From Pseudomonadota bacterium (lineage in GTDB: Bacteria; Pseudomonadota; Gammaproteobacteria; Burkholderiales; Burkholderiaceae_E): a stretch of DNA of 64,000 nt. The position numbers and the translations under genes are program-made. Shown piece after piece: positions 1-9,032 of the stretch. Below the pieces are notes generated by a model. That model saw only the letters and a list, made by a program, of their open reading frames with translations. It was not told where the DNA came from and ran no database searches. Positions within the stretch are counted from its first letter, which is position 1, and each line of letters begins with the position of its first letter. The DNA lies in the NCBI GenBank assembly GCA_963204785.1, contig CAUJHG010000017.1, positions 23,867 to 87,866 of the forward strand, given 5' to 3'.

Positions 1-1657
1 CCCACTCGCGCAGCTTGCGCGCGGAGAGGAATTCGCGTTCCAGACGCTGCTGCAGCCTGCGGTTGGTCTCCTTCTCGGCCAGGGCCTGCTGCCAGTAGTC
101 CCACAGCTTCACCCAGGCAGTGAAGTCGGATCGCTCATCAGCGAAACGGCGGTGCTGCTGGTCCGCAGCCTGCTGCGCGTCCATCGGCCGTTCGCGCGGA
201 TCCTGGACCGACAGCGCGGCAGCGATCACCAGCATCTCGCGCAGACACTGCCCGTCGCGGGCAGCCAGCAGCATCCGGCCGACGTGAGGGTCCACCGGAA
301 GCCTCGCGAGCTGCCGCCCGACCTCGGTCAGCCGGTTGCGCTCGTCGACCGCATCGATCTCGTGCAGCAGCGCGTAGCCGTCGGCGATCGCCTTGCGTGG
401 CGGTGGATCGAGGAAGGGGAAGGCTTCGATCTCGGCGAGCCGCAGCGCCTTCATCTGCAGGATCACGCCGGCCAGCGACGAGCGCAGGACCTCGGGATCG
501 GTGAAGCGGGGTCGCGAGAGGAAGTCCTGCTCCGAATAGAGCCGGATGCAGACCCCGTCGGCGACCCGGCCGCAGCGCCCCGCGCGCTGGTTCGCGGCGG
601 CCTGCGACACCGGCTCGATCTGCAGCTGCTCGACCTTGCTGCGGTACCGGTAGCGCTTGACGCGTGCCGTTCCGGAGTCGACCACGTAGCGGATGCCGGG
701 CACCGTCAGCGAGGTCTCGGCGACGTTGGTGGCCAGCACGATGCGCCGGCCCCCCGGCTTCGCGAACACCCGCTGCTGATCGGCAGCCGACAGCCGCGAG
801 AAGAGCGGCAGCACCTCCACCGGCCCACGCGCCAGCGTCGCGGCGCCGCGACCCGCCTGCGCCCGTGCCTGCGCACGGCGCAGGTGCTCGGCGACGTCGC
901 GGATCTCGCGCTCGCCGGGCAGGAAGACCAGCACGTCGCCGGGTCCGCCACGCCACAGTTCGTCGATCGCCTCCTCGATCCTGGAGGGCAGGTCGGTCTC
1001 GTCCTCGTCATCACGCTGCTCGTCGTCGAAGCTGCGGTAGCGCATCTCGACCGGATACAGCCGTCCGGAGACCTCGATCACCGGCGCCGGCTGCCGGTTG
1101 CGCCCGAAGTGCTCGGCGAAGCGCTGCGCGTCGATCGTCGCCGAGGTGATCACCAGGCGCAGGTCGTCGCGGCGCGGCCCCTCGATCAGCTGCTTCAGGT
1201 AACCGAGCAGGAAATCGATGTTCAGGCTGCGCTCGTGCGCCTCGTCGACGATGATCGTGTCGTACTGGCGCAACTGCGGATCGTGCAGGGTCTCGGCCAG
1301 CAGGATCCCGTCGGTCATCAGCTTGATCGACGCGCCCGGCGTGAACTTCTCGTTGAAGCGGATCTTGTAGCCGACGTGCACGCCCAGCGGCGTGCCGATC
1401 TCCTCGGCGATCCGCCGGGCCACTGCAGTGGCGGCGAGCCGCCGGGGCTGCGTGTGCCCGATCAGCCCTGCACGCGCACGGCCTGCCAGCCCCGCGAGGA
1501 TCTTGGGAAGCTGTGTGGTCTTGCCCGATCCGGTCTCGCCGCAGACGATGACCACCGGATGCTCGCGCACCGCGCGGGCGATCTCCTCGCGCCGCGCGCT
1601 GACCGGCAGCGACTCGGGAAACGACAGCGGGGGCAGAGGTCGCGGTGGGTGCGGCAC
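1..1657 (-). CDS. hrpA: ATP-dependent RNA helicase HrpA (3' end outside the window)
   Basis: DEAH-box RNA helicase; in enterobacteria HrpA acts in mRNA processing and rescue of stalled ribosomes. About 552 N-terminal codons are present and the frame is still open at base 1; the family is about 1300 residues. Visible motifs are Walker A GETGSGKT at residues 40-47, the QPRR motif near 70, the DEAH box at 138-141 and a QxxGRxGR-type motif (NQRAGRCGR) further on. The GTG at 1657 is chosen because it is the last in-frame start before the divergent argA gene and because the frame fits the HrpA N-terminus. No Shine-Dalgarno is visible, but a perfect TATAAT lies 6 nt upstream. Family is certain; HrpA rather than HrpB rests on the IGHTQPRR and DEAHERSLN context. 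Confidence 0.9.
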   Translation of the reverse strand, partial: MPHPPRPLPPLSFPESLPVSARREEIARAVREHPVVIVCGETGSGKTTQLPKILAGLAGRARAGLIGHTQPRRLAATAVARRIAEEIGTPLGVHVGYKIRFNEKFTPGASIKLMTDGILLAETLHDPQLRQYDTIIVDEAHERSLNIDFLLGYLKQLIEGPRRDDLRLVITSATIDAQRFAEHFGRNRQPAPVIEVSGRLYPVEMRYRSFDDEQRDDEDETDLPSRIEEAIDELWRGGPGDVLVFLPGEREIRDVAEHLRRAQARAQAGRGAATLARGPVEVLPLFSRLSAADQQRVFAKPGGRRIVLATNVAETSLTVPGIRYVVDSGTARVKRYRYRSKVEQLQIEPVSQAAANQRAGRCGRVADGVCIRLYSEQDFLSRPRFTDPEVLRSSLAGVILQMKALRLAEIEAFPFLDPPPRKAIADGYALLHEIDAVDERNRLTEVGRQLARLPVDPHVGRMLLAARDGQCLREMLVIAAALSVQDPRERPMDAQQAADQQHRRFADERSDFTAWVKLWDYWQQALAEKETNRRLQQRLEREFLSARKLREW

Positions 1658-1663
1658 TGCGAA

Positions 1664-1671
1664 ATTATAAT
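1664..1671. promoter_or_regulatory. Symmetric -10 element for divergent hrpA and argA
   Basis: The octamer ATTATAAT contains TATAAT on both strands (1666-1671 plus, 1669-1664 minus). With the last base of each hexamer at -7, +1 falls on the A of the argA ATG (1678) and on the G of the hrpA GTG (1657). No recognisable -35 box stands 16-18 bp upstream on either strand. The sequence is seen; start sites and leaderless transcripts are inferred. Confidence 0.55.
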
Positions 1672-1677
1672 GAGGCG

Positions 1678-3009
1678 ATGGACACCTTCCCTGCGCTGCC
1701 CGCCCCGGAGCAGTTCGTCGCCTGGCTGCGGGCGGTCGCGCCCTACATCCACGCATTCCGGGGCAAGACCTTCGTGGTCGCCTTCCCGGGCGAACTGGTG
1801 ATGGCGGGCAGGCTAAACGCACTGGTCCAGGACATCGGCCTGCTGCACGCAATGGGAATGCGCATCGTCGTCGTGCACGGCTCACGGCCCCAGATCAACG
1901 AGCAGCTGCGCCTGCGCGGGGTGCCCGAGCGCTTCGAGGGCGGTCTGCGCATCACCGATCCGGTCGCGCTCGAGTGCGCCAAGGAGGCCGCCGGCGAAAT
2001 CCGCCTCGACATCGAGGCCGCCTTTTCGCAGGGCCTGCCCAACACCCCGATGGCGCACTCGTCGATCCGCGTGGTCTCCGGCAACCTGGTCAGCGCGCGA
2101 CCGGTCGGCATCGTCGACGGTCTGGACTTCGAGCACACCGGCGTGGTGCGCAAGATCGACACCCAGACGGTACGCTTCGCGCTGGACGGCGGCGCCATCG
2201 TGCTGCTGTCGAACCTCGGCTTCTCCGCCACTGGCGAGGCCTTCAACCTGGGAATGGAGGACGTCGCGGCGAGCGCCGCGGTCGCGCTTGACGCCGACAA
2301 GCTGATCTTCGTCACCGAAACCCCCGGCATCCTCGACGGGGATGGCGAGCTGATCAGCGAGATCTCCGAGGAGATGAGCGAGCAGCTGCTGGCTGCGCCC
2401 GAACGCCTGCCGTCCGACGGCGCCCTCTACCTGCGCGCTTCGCTGCGCGCCTGCCAGGGCGGCGTGGCGCGCGCGCACATCCTTCCCTTCGAGATGGACG
2501 GCAGCGTGCTGCTGGAGCTGTTCCAGCACAGCGGCGTGGGCACCATGGTGGTCGAGGAGACCCTCGAGGAGCTGCGCGAGGCAGGCCCGGACGACGTCGG
2601 CGGAATCCTCGCGCTCATCCGTCCGCTCGAGGAGGACGGCACGCTGGTGCGCCGCGACCGCGCGCTGATCGAGCGCGAGGTCGGCAACTTCACCGTGCTC
2701 GAGCGCGACGGGGTGATCTTCGGCTGCGCAGCGCTCTACGCATACCCCGAGGAGCGCATCGGCGAGATGGCCTGCCTGGCCGTCTACCCGCACAGCCAGG
2801 GCAAGGGCGACGGCGAACGGGTGCTCACGCGCATCGAGAAACGCGCTCGGGCAGCAGGGCTGAAGAAGCTGTTCGTGCTGACCACCCGTACGATGCACTG
2901 GTTCCTCAAGCGCGGCTTCGTGGTGGCGGGGGTGGAAGCCCTGCCCCAGGAGAAGCGCAACCTGTACAACTGGCAGCGCCGCTCGGTGGTGCTGCTCAAG
3001 GATCTGTGA
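1678..3009 (+). CDS. argA: N-acetylglutamate synthase (amino-acid N-acetyltransferase)
   Basis: Transfers acetyl from acetyl-CoA to glutamate, the first step of arginine synthesis, in the cytosol. The 443-residue protein has the classic two-part layout: an N-terminal amino-acid-kinase fold (about residues 20-290, with the loop [11 protein letters not shown]) that binds arginine as feedback inhibitor, then a C-terminal GNAT domain from about residue 300 ([14 protein letters not shown] is the acetyl-CoA loop). The ATG at 1678 is preferred over an in-frame GTG at 1645 because the latter lies inside the divergent hrpA gene and the resulting MDTF start fits the family. GAGG lies only 2 nt before the ATG, too close for a good Shine-Dalgarno. 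Next gene yggX begins 23 nt downstream, probably one transcript. Confidence 0.95.
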   Translation: MDTFPALPAPEQFVAWLRAVAPYIHAFRGKTFVVAFPGELVMAGRLNALVQDIGLLHAMGMRIVVVHGSRPQINEQLRLRGVPERFEGGLRITDPVALECAKEAAGEIRLDIEAAFSQGLPNTPMAHSSIRVVSGNLVSARPVGIVDGLDFEHTGVVRKIDTQTVRFALDGGAIVLLSNLGFSATGEAFNLGMEDVAASAAVALDADKLIFVTETPGILDGDGELISEISEEMSEQLLAAPERLPSDGALYLRASLRACQGGVARAHILPFEMDGSVLLELFQHSGVGTMVVEETLEELREAGPDDVGGILALIRPLEEDGTLVRRDRALIEREVGNFTVLERDGVIFGCAALYAYPEERIGEMACLAVYPHSQGKGDGERVLTRIEKRARAAGLKKLFVLTTRTMHWFLKRGFVVAGVEALPQEKRNLYNWQRRSVVLLKDL

Positions 3010-3032
3010 TCCCCCGCCTGCCCGGAGACCCC

Positions 3033-3305
3033 ATGGCCCGAACCGTGTTCTGTGTGAAGCTTCAGCGCGAGGCCGACGGCCTCGATTTCCCGCCCTACCC
3101 CGGCGAGATCGGCAAGCGGCTCTACGAGAGTGTCTCGAAGGAGGCCTGGCAGGGCTGGCTGAAGCACCAGACCATGCTGGTCAACGAGAACCGGCTCAAC
3201 CTGTCCGATCCGCGTGCGCGCAAGTACCTCGCGTCGCAGATGGAGGGCTATTTCTTCGGCGCCGGTGCCGACGAGGTGCCGGGCTACGTGCCGCCGTCGG
3301 CCTGA
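3033..3305 (+). CDS. yggX: Fe(2+)-trafficking / oxidative damage protection protein YggX
   Basis: Small cytosolic protein of 90 residues that in enterobacteria limits oxidative damage to iron-sulphur proteins and may move labile iron. The sequence is a full-length family member: it starts [11 protein letters not shown], carries the single conserved N-terminal Cys at residue 7, and has the conserved [17 protein letters not shown] block in the middle. The ATG at 3033 is chosen over an upstream GTG at 3006 because it gives the standard N-terminus and GGAGACCC precedes it. It follows argA by 23 nt on the same strand, an arrangement I know from Burkholderia-type genomes. Confidence 0.95.
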   Translation: MARTVFCVKLQREADGLDFPPYPGEIGKRLYESVSKEAWQGWLKHQTMLVNENRLNLSDPRARKYLASQMEGYFFGAGADEVPGYVPPSA

Positions 3306-3334
3306 AGCTCGAGCGGCCGGCCGGCGCGCGCCGT

Positions 3335-4015
3335 TCAGCCGCGGGCCGGCAGTCGCTGCTCCACGCCACCCGCCGTGGCGACCAGCGCGACGTCCGCCGC
3401 CTTGCGCGCGAACAGCCCGACCGTGACCACGCCCGGCCACTGGTTGATCTCGGCCTCCAGCGCAGCCGGATCCTCGATGCGCAGGCCCGCGACGTCCAGG
3501 ATCAGCTGGCCATTGTCGGTGACGACGCCGTCGCGCGGCTTTGGCCGTGCGCCCATCGCCCGCAGCCGCGACGCGACGAGTTCGCGCGCCATCGGGATCA
3601 CCTCGATCGGCAGCGGGTAGCCGCCGAGGACCTCGACCCACTTCGACTGGTCGACGATGCACACGAAGCGGCTGCAGGCGTCGGCGACGATCTTCTCGCG
3701 GGTGAGCGCAGCGCCCCCACCCTTGATCATCTGCAGCGCCGGGTTGATCTCGTCGGCGCCGTCGATGTAGACAGGGATCCTGCGGCCCGCGCCGAGCACC
3801 TCGTTGAGGTCGAGGACCTCGATTCCCTGTTCGCGCAGCAAACGCCCGCTGCGCTCCGAACTGGACACCGCGCCGGCGACGCGGTCGCGAACCTTGCCGA
3901 GTTCCTCGATGAAGAAGTTGACCGTGGAGCCGCTGCCCACGCCGACGAGTTCGCCGGGCTGCAGATGGTCGAGGGCCGCCCGGGCGACCGCGCGTTTCAG
4001 TGCGTTCTGGTCCAT
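3335..4015 (-). CDS. rpiA: Ribose-5-phosphate isomerase A
   Basis: Interconverts ribose-5-phosphate and ribulose-5-phosphate in the non-oxidative pentose phosphate pathway; cytosolic. The protein has 226 residues, the usual length. Family motifs are visible in order: the phosphate-binding loop [16 protein letters not shown], the catalytic DGADEINP (Asp and Glu) and [12 protein letters not shown] (Lys). The start at 4015 gives [11 protein letters not shown], a normal RpiA N-terminus. It converges with yggX (29 nt between stops) and is the last gene before the flagellar cluster, with 73 nt between it and the flgL stop. I see no link to motility. Confidence 0.95.
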   Translation of the reverse strand: MDQNALKRAVARAALDHLQPGELVGVGSGSTVNFFIEELGKVRDRVAGAVSSSERSGRLLREQGIEVLDLNEVLGAGRRIPVYIDGADEINPALQMIKGGGAALTREKIVADACSRFVCIVDQSKWVEVLGGYPLPIEVIPMARELVASRLRAMGARPKPRDGVVTDNGQLILDVAGLRIEDPAALEAEINQWPGVVTVGLFARKAADVALVATAGGVEQRLPARG

Positions 4016-4088
4016 CCGGGAATTCTAGCCGAGCGGCCCCGATGATTCGCCGCAGCCCGCCCGCGGCTGCCGTCGGCAGGCGAGGACT

Positions 4089-4994
4089 TCAGAGATAGTC
4101 GAACAGCGAGAGCCTGCCGATGCTCGCGTAGGACTCGAGCGCCGCCTGCAGAAGCGTGCGTTGCTGCGCGAAATCCGATGCGGACTTCGCATAGTCCGCA
4201 TCGACCAGCGAGGAGAGCCGCCCGGCGATCGCCAGCCCTGCATCCTCGGAGAACGCATCGCGCCCGTCGAGCAGCTTCAGCTGTTCGCCCAGCCGGGTGC
4301 GCACCGCAAGCATCCGGTCGATGCCACCATCGGTTGCCGACACTCCGTCGTCGATCGCCGTGCGGACCTGCGCCGAGGAAGCCGACGGATCGGCGAGGAT
4401 CGCGATCGCAGCGTCGAGCAGGTCGAACAGGCTGCCCGGCCCGCTTGCGGTCGGCACCGACATGAAGACTTCGCGCCCGTCCAGACTGGTCGGCAGGCCT
4501 GCGTCCAGCCCGACCTGCTGCTCGCCGCCGATCCCCTGCCACGCCGCCGCAGCGGAGAATGGCGCAGAGGCGGTCCCGAGCCCTCCGAAGAGATGGCCGC
4601 CAGCGCCATCGGCACGATTGGCCAGGCGCAGCAGTTCGTCACGCTCGGCCTGCATCGCGCTGGCCAGCGAGCTGCGGTCCGACGCTCCCAGCGTGCCCTT
4701 GCCCGCCTCCAGGAAGCGTTCGCGCAGCGACTGCAGCAGCTCGCCCGCCTGCGCGAGGGTCGATTCGGCATGACCGAGCATGCCGCGCGCGAAATCGTTC
4801 ATCCGCTGGGCGAGCGCCAGCCGGCTGGCCTGCGCCCGCAGACGCTCGGCCTGGGCGGCCGCGCCTGGGTCGTCGCTGGGCTCGAGCAGCCGTTGTCCGG
4901 TGGACAGCTCCTGCTGCGACCTTGCCATCCGGGCCTGCCGATCGTTGATCGCGTCGATCGCGCGCTGGTGGATCGTGCTCGTTGCGATGCGCAT
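4089..4994 (-). CDS. flgL: Flagellar hook-filament junction protein FlgL (HAP3)
   Basis: Second junction protein between the hook and the filament; exported by the flagellar type III system. The 301-residue protein starts MRIATSTIHQRAIDAI, like other FlgL proteins, contains the flagellin-like N-terminal coiled segment SRLALAQRMNDFARGM and ends in the flagellin-like C-terminal helix DYAKSASDFAQQRTLLQAAL. Two adjacent ATGs exist (4997 and 4994). The second is chosen because GGAG (5004-5001) is 6 nt from it but only 3 nt from the first, and because FlgL proteins begin MRI. It is the last gene of the flgBCDEFGHIJKL run, 26 nt after flgK. Confidence 0.93.
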   Translation of the reverse strand: MRIATSTIHQRAIDAINDRQARMARSQQELSTGQRLLEPSDDPGAAAQAERLRAQASRLALAQRMNDFARGMLGHAESTLAQAGELLQSLRERFLEAGKGTLGASDRSSLASAMQAERDELLRLANRADGAGGHLFGGLGTASAPFSAAAAWQGIGGEQQVGLDAGLPTSLDGREVFMSVPTASGPGSLFDLLDAAIAILADPSASSAQVRTAIDDGVSATDGGIDRMLAVRTRLGEQLKLLDGRDAFSEDAGLAIAGRLSSLVDADYAKSASDFAQQRTLLQAALESYASIGRLSLFDYL

Positions 4995-5020
4995 CATCGT
5001 CTCCGTCGTGGTCCTTGCGC

Positions 5021-6907
5021 TCAGTTGGCGATGCCGAGCAGGGTGTCGAAGACCGACTGCGCCGCGGCGATGACCTTCGCAGCCGCCTGGTAGCTCTGCT
5101 GGAACTGCAGCAGGCGCGCTGCCTCCTCGTCGAGGTTGACCCCGGACACGGCGCCGAGGCTCGCCCGGGCGTCGGCCAGCATCGACCGCGACAGGTCGGC
5201 AGCGCCTTGCGCCGCCTGGCTGCGCTGGCCGACGTCGGCGAGGATCGCGGCCCAGGCATCGGTGAAGCTGCGCCCTTCGACCAGTCGCTGGTCGCCCAGC
5301 CCGAGCAAGGTGCGGGCGTTCCGGTTGTCCATCGAAGGCTCGTCGACCGGCACTATCGCGATCGTGTCCCCGGCGGCCGGGGATCCGGCCAGCGTCAGCG
5401 ACCAGCCGTTGTAGGAAACCGTGGTGCCGGGGAGATAAGGCAGTCCCGTGGGGTTGCCGGTACCTACGCCCGAGACCGAGTAGCTGCCCGCCCCGTCGAA
5501 GGTGATGGTCACCGCTGCCCCGAGGTCGGGATTCGACGCGAGCACCGCAAAGCTCCCGGCCCGGACGTCGCCACCGTTGCCGACGCCGGCCACCGGCGTG
5601 ACCGCGAGCCCGGTGGCCAGCCCCTGCACCGAGGTGATCGTCGACGCGAAGCCTGCCGCCATCACGCTGGCCGAGCGCAGCAGGAAGCGATCGCCGGCCA
5701 CCGGTGCACCGCCCGTCGCGTCGATGCGCAGGCCGTCGAGATCCACGGGCCAGGAGCTCACCGCGGTCTGCCGGCCGTCGGACAGGCGCGTGATCGTCCA
5801 CGCAGCGCCATCCCAGCCGAGCACGTGATCGGACGCAAGCAGCGCAGAGGCGTCGGCCACCTCGACCGAGAAGGCTGCGCTGCCCCCGTTGCCCTCGGCC
5901 GCAGTGGCGCGCGGGGCACCGATCGCGAACAGGTCCGCCCCCGGCGTCCCGGTGGAATCGACGCCCTGCGCATGGGCGGCGTTGTAGGCGCCGGCAACGG
6001 CTCCGGCGAGCCGGCCGAGGCCATCGCGGGCCGAGACGAGATCCGTGTCGCGAAAGCGCAGCAGGCCTGCGATCTCCCCGCCGCCGATCAGCGCCGACGA
6101 CACCGGAATCGCATTGCCGGAGGTCTGCAGCACGAACTGTGCGCGCTGCGGGTCGAGCGGATCCCGATCGAGGGCGAGCCGGGCGACTGCCGCGCCGACC
6201 ACCAGGCCGTGTCCGCCCGCGCCGAACAGGCTGATCGTGCGGTCCGGATTCTCGCGCACCGTCATCTGCATCAGTGCACCAGCCTCGGCGACCAGCGCAT
6301 CCCGCCGATCCAGGAGGTCATTGGGCGGCTGCGCAGAACCATTGCTGCGCGCGATCGCCTCGTTTGCCGCCGCGATCCCGGCCAGCAGCCCGTTCAGCCG
6401 CGTCACGCCATCGGCGAGTCGCGCCTCGACCTCGCCCGCGATCGACTCGATTCCCGCCGACGAGGTCCGGAAGCGCTCGGCGAGCACCTGCGCCCGCCCG
6501 AGGACCACTGCGCGCGCCGAGGCATCCGCCGGGCGATCGACCAGGTCGGCCAGCGCGAAGCGGAAGTCATCCATCGCCACCCCGAGGCTGGCGCTCTGGC
6601 GGCCCAGCAGCGATTCGAGCTGGCTGGTCAGCGACGCGCGCGCTGCGTCCGCGGCGGCGGTCGCGGTGCCGGTCTGCACCTGGCCGGCGAGGAAGCGGTC
6701 GTAGAGGCGCGCCACGGTCACGACGTCCACGCCACGCCCGACGAAGCCGCTCCCCGTGTAGAGCGGCGATGCAGTCGCGAGCTCGACCCGCTGCCGGGTG
6801 TAGCCGGGGGTGTCGACGTTGGCGATGTTGTGACCCGTGGTCTGGATCTGCGCGTAGGCCGCCTGCAGCGCCGAGGTGCCGATGGCGAAGAGCCCGCTGA
6901 CCGACAT
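5021..6907 (-). CDS. flgK: Flagellar hook-associated protein FlgK (HAP1)
   Basis: First junction protein on the distal end of the hook, exported with chaperone FlgN. The protein has 628 residues. The N-terminal flagellar rod/hook signature is clear (LFAIGTSALQAAYAQIQTTG, then HNIANVDTPGYTRQRVEL at about residues 27-44), followed by the long alanine-rich coiled region and a C-terminal helix of the FlgK type (LDEEAARLLQFQQSYQAAAK). The start at 6907 is supported by GGGAG 8 nt upstream and by the family N-terminus MSVSGLF. It follows flgJ by 19 nt and precedes flgL. flgN lies about 9 kb away, next to flgM. Confidence 0.95.
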   Translation of the reverse strand: MSVSGLFAIGTSALQAAYAQIQTTGHNIANVDTPGYTRQRVELATASPLYTGSGFVGRGVDVVTVARLYDRFLAGQVQTGTATAAADAARASLTSQLESLLGRQSASLGVAMDDFRFALADLVDRPADASARAVVLGRAQVLAERFRTSSAGIESIAGEVEARLADGVTRLNGLLAGIAAANEAIARSNGSAQPPNDLLDRRDALVAEAGALMQMTVRENPDRTISLFGAGGHGLVVGAAVARLALDRDPLDPQRAQFVLQTSGNAIPVSSALIGGGEIAGLLRFRDTDLVSARDGLGRLAGAVAGAYNAAHAQGVDSTGTPGADLFAIGAPRATAAEGNGGSAAFSVEVADASALLASDHVLGWDGAAWTITRLSDGRQTAVSSWPVDLDGLRIDATGGAPVAGDRFLLRSASVMAAGFASTITSVQGLATGLAVTPVAGVGNGGDVRAGSFAVLASNPDLGAAVTITFDGAGSYSVSGVGTGNPTGLPYLPGTTVSYNGWSLTLAGSPAAGDTIAIVPVDEPSMDNRNARTLLGLGDQRLVEGRSFTDAWAAILADVGQRSQAAQGAADLSRSMLADARASLGAVSGVNLDEEAARLLQFQQSYQAAAKVIAAAQSVFDTLLGIAN

Positions 6908-6926
6908 TGCGTCGCTCCCGACTGCT

Positions 6927-7874
6927 TCAGAGGACCAGGCGCCCGAGCGCCAGGGTCCGGTTGATGGTGCGCTCGAGCTTCGCGCCGTATTCGGGATCGG
7001 TCGCGTACCCGGCCTTCTGCATCCCGCTCGAGAAGGCGCGCACGTCGCCCGCCGAGCGCAGCACCGCGCCATAGCGCGCGCTGCCCACCATCAGCCGCGC
7101 CCAGTCCGTGAAGGCCTCGGCGTAGGAACCATAGGCACGGAACCGCTCGACCTGCCGGCGAGCCCGTCCGTCGACGTACTCGGTCGTGGTTGCCTCGGTG
7201 ACGGCGCCGTCCCAGTTGCGGCCGGCCTTGATCCCGAACAGGTTGTGGCTGACAGCGCCATCGGCGGTGCGGATCTCGCGCCGCCCCCAGCCGGACTCCA
7301 GCGCCGCCTGCCCGACGATCCAGGCTGCGGGCACGCCGGTGCTCTGCTCGGCCAGCAGCGCATGCGGCCACATCCGCTGCACGAATCCCGCCTGCGCGCC
7401 GTCCAGCCGGGACAGGTCGGGCATCGTCGAAGGCGCGACCCCGCTGCGGACGTCCGGCGCCGCGAGCGCACGCCGGATCCCGGTCTCGACCGGGGCTGCG
7501 CGGGGCGACCGGGCCGCAACGGCCATGGTCGGCGCGTGCTCCGCCGCCTCCGATCGCAGCGCCTGCGCCTTCAGTCCGCCCTGCACGTTGCCGGAGAGCT
7601 GCCGCGCGATCACCTCGGCCAGCCCGCCCCGGCGACCCGACACGGCATGCGCCATCTGCTGATCGAGCATGTCCTCGTAGACCGACTGCGCCGGGCCGTC
7701 CCACATGCCGCTGCGCGGCATCGCGGCGCGCATGCTCGCGAGCACCTGCTTCATGAACAGCGCCTCGAACTGCGTTGCCGCCTTGCGCCCCGCCGAGGCC
7801 GGGTCGCGCGCCGCCTGCGCACGCAGGCTGTCCAGCGAGCGCGAATCGGCGACCAGCGGTGCGAGAGGATTCAC
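6927..7874 (-). CDS. flgJ: Flagellar rod assembly protein / peptidoglycan hydrolase FlgJ
   Basis: Caps the growing rod and opens the peptidoglycan for it; periplasmic. The 315-residue protein shows both halves of the beta/gamma-proteobacterial form. The rod-cap domain occupies about residues 25-105 (AATQFEALFMKQVLASMR, then MLDQQMAHAVSGRRG). The glucosaminidase-type hydrolase domain covers about 150-310 (WIVGQAALESGWGRREI with the likely catalytic Glu, then HNLFGIKAG and FRAYGSYAEAFTDWARLM). Length matches two-domain FlgJ. It lies 13 nt after flgI and 19 nt before flgK in the same operon. Confidence 0.95.
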   Translation of the reverse strand: MNPLAPLVADSRSLDSLRAQAARDPASAGRKAATQFEALFMKQVLASMRAAMPRSGMWDGPAQSVYEDMLDQQMAHAVSGRRGGLAEVIARQLSGNVQGGLKAQALRSEAAEHAPTMAVAARSPRAAPVETGIRRALAAPDVRSGVAPSTMPDLSRLDGAQAGFVQRMWPHALLAEQSTGVPAAWIVGQAALESGWGRREIRTADGAVSHNLFGIKAGRNWDGAVTEATTTEYVDGRARRQVERFRAYGSYAEAFTDWARLMVGSARYGAVLRSAGDVRAFSSGMQKAGYATDPEYGAKLERTINRTLALGRLVL

Positions 7875-7887
7875 GGCAGCACCGGGC

Positions 7888-9009
7888 TCAGATGATCTCG
7901 AGCTCGGCCTTCAGGCTGCCGGCCACCTTGAGCGCCTGCAGGATCGCGATCAGATCGGACGGCGTGGCGCCCAGCGCGTTGAGCGCCTTGACCACGTCGG
8001 CCAGCTTCGCCGAGCCCTGCATCTGCATGATCGCGCCGCCTTCCTGCCTGATCGAGATGTCCGCCTTTTCGGCAAGCACGGTCGAACCTTGAGAGAAAGG
8101 CGCCGGCTGGGAGACGAGCGGCGTCGACGAGATGGTGACCGACAGGTTGCCGTGGGCGACCGCCGAGTCCGCCAGCGTCACTGCCTGGTTCATCACGACC
8201 GATCCGGTACGCGCGTTGACCACGACCCTGGCCAGGGGACTGCCGGAGCGCACCTCGAGGTTCTCGAGTTCGGCCAGGAAGGCGACTCGCTGGCTTTCGT
8301 CGGGAGGCAGCTGAACCCGGATCACCCGGGCGTCCAGCGGCACCGCGGTCGGGCTGCCGTCCGCGGAGGGCAGCGACTGGTTGATCGCCTCGGCCACCTG
8401 GCGAGACAGCGAGAAGTCCGCATTGGCCAGCTCGACGCGGATGGTGTCGGCCGCCAGCGCTGCATTGGGAACGCTGCGCTCGACCGTCGCCCCGGCCGGA
8501 ATGCGGCCGGCGCTCAGGTGGTTGATCTGGACCTTGCTGCCGCCCGCCGAGGCGCCCGCGCCTCCGACCAGCAGGTTGCCCTGGGCGATCGCATAGACCT
8601 GGCCATCGGCGCCGCGCAGCGGTGTGAGCAGAAGCGTTCCGCCCCGCAGGCTGCGCGCGTTGCCCAGCGAGGAAACCGTGATGTCGATCGTCTGGCCGGG
8701 CTGGGCGAAGGCCGGCAGCTGCGCGGTGACCATCACTGCAGCCGTGTTGCGCAGCTGGGGCGTCACCCCCGGCGGCAGCTGGATCCCGAGCTGCGAGAGC
8801 ATCGACTGCAGGCTCTGGACGGTGAACGGCGCCTGCGTGGTCTGGTCGCCGCTGCCGTCGAGTCCGACCACCAGCCCGTAGCCGATCAGCTGGTTGTGGC
8901 GCACGCCCTGGATGCTCGCCAGCTCGCGGATGCGCTCCGCGCCAGCCGGCCCCGGCGCGAGCAATGCTGCCATGAGCGCCACGGCGAGCCCGGCCCGGAC
9001 GCTGTGCAT
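7888..9009 (-). CDS. flgI: Flagellar P-ring protein FlgI
   Basis: Forms the P ring around the rod in the peptidoglycan layer after Sec export to the periplasm. The protein has 373 residues from the ATG at 9009, with a signal peptide MHSVRAGLAVALMAALL ending in PAGA|ERIRE, exactly where FlgI proteins are cut. Conserved blocks follow: NQLIGYGLVVGLDGSGDQT and the C-terminal LNALGATPSDLIAILQALK. An in-frame ATG at 9030 would add 7 residues. The 9009 start is preferred because GGAGAG lies 9-10 nt upstream of it, while nothing Shine-Dalgarno-like precedes 9030. It comes directly after flgH and before flgJ. Confidence 0.93.
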   Translation of the reverse strand: MHSVRAGLAVALMAALLAPGPAGAERIRELASIQGVRHNQLIGYGLVVGLDGSGDQTTQAPFTVQSLQSMLSQLGIQLPPGVTPQLRNTAAVMVTAQLPAFAQPGQTIDITVSSLGNARSLRGGTLLLTPLRGADGQVYAIAQGNLLVGGAGASAGGSKVQINHLSAGRIPAGATVERSVPNAALAADTIRVELANADFSLSRQVAEAINQSLPSADGSPTAVPLDARVIRVQLPPDESQRVAFLAELENLEVRSGSPLARVVVNARTGSVVMNQAVTLADSAVAHGNLSVTISSTPLVSQPAPFSQGSTVLAEKADISIRQEGGAIMQMQGSAKLADVVKALNALGATPSDLIAILQALKVAGSLKAELEII

Positions 9010-9032
9010 GAGCCTGTCTCTCCGGTTCATGG

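Noticed and set aside
1645..1647. GTG as argA start
   Set aside because: It lies inside the divergent hrpA gene and adds residues unlike ArgA.
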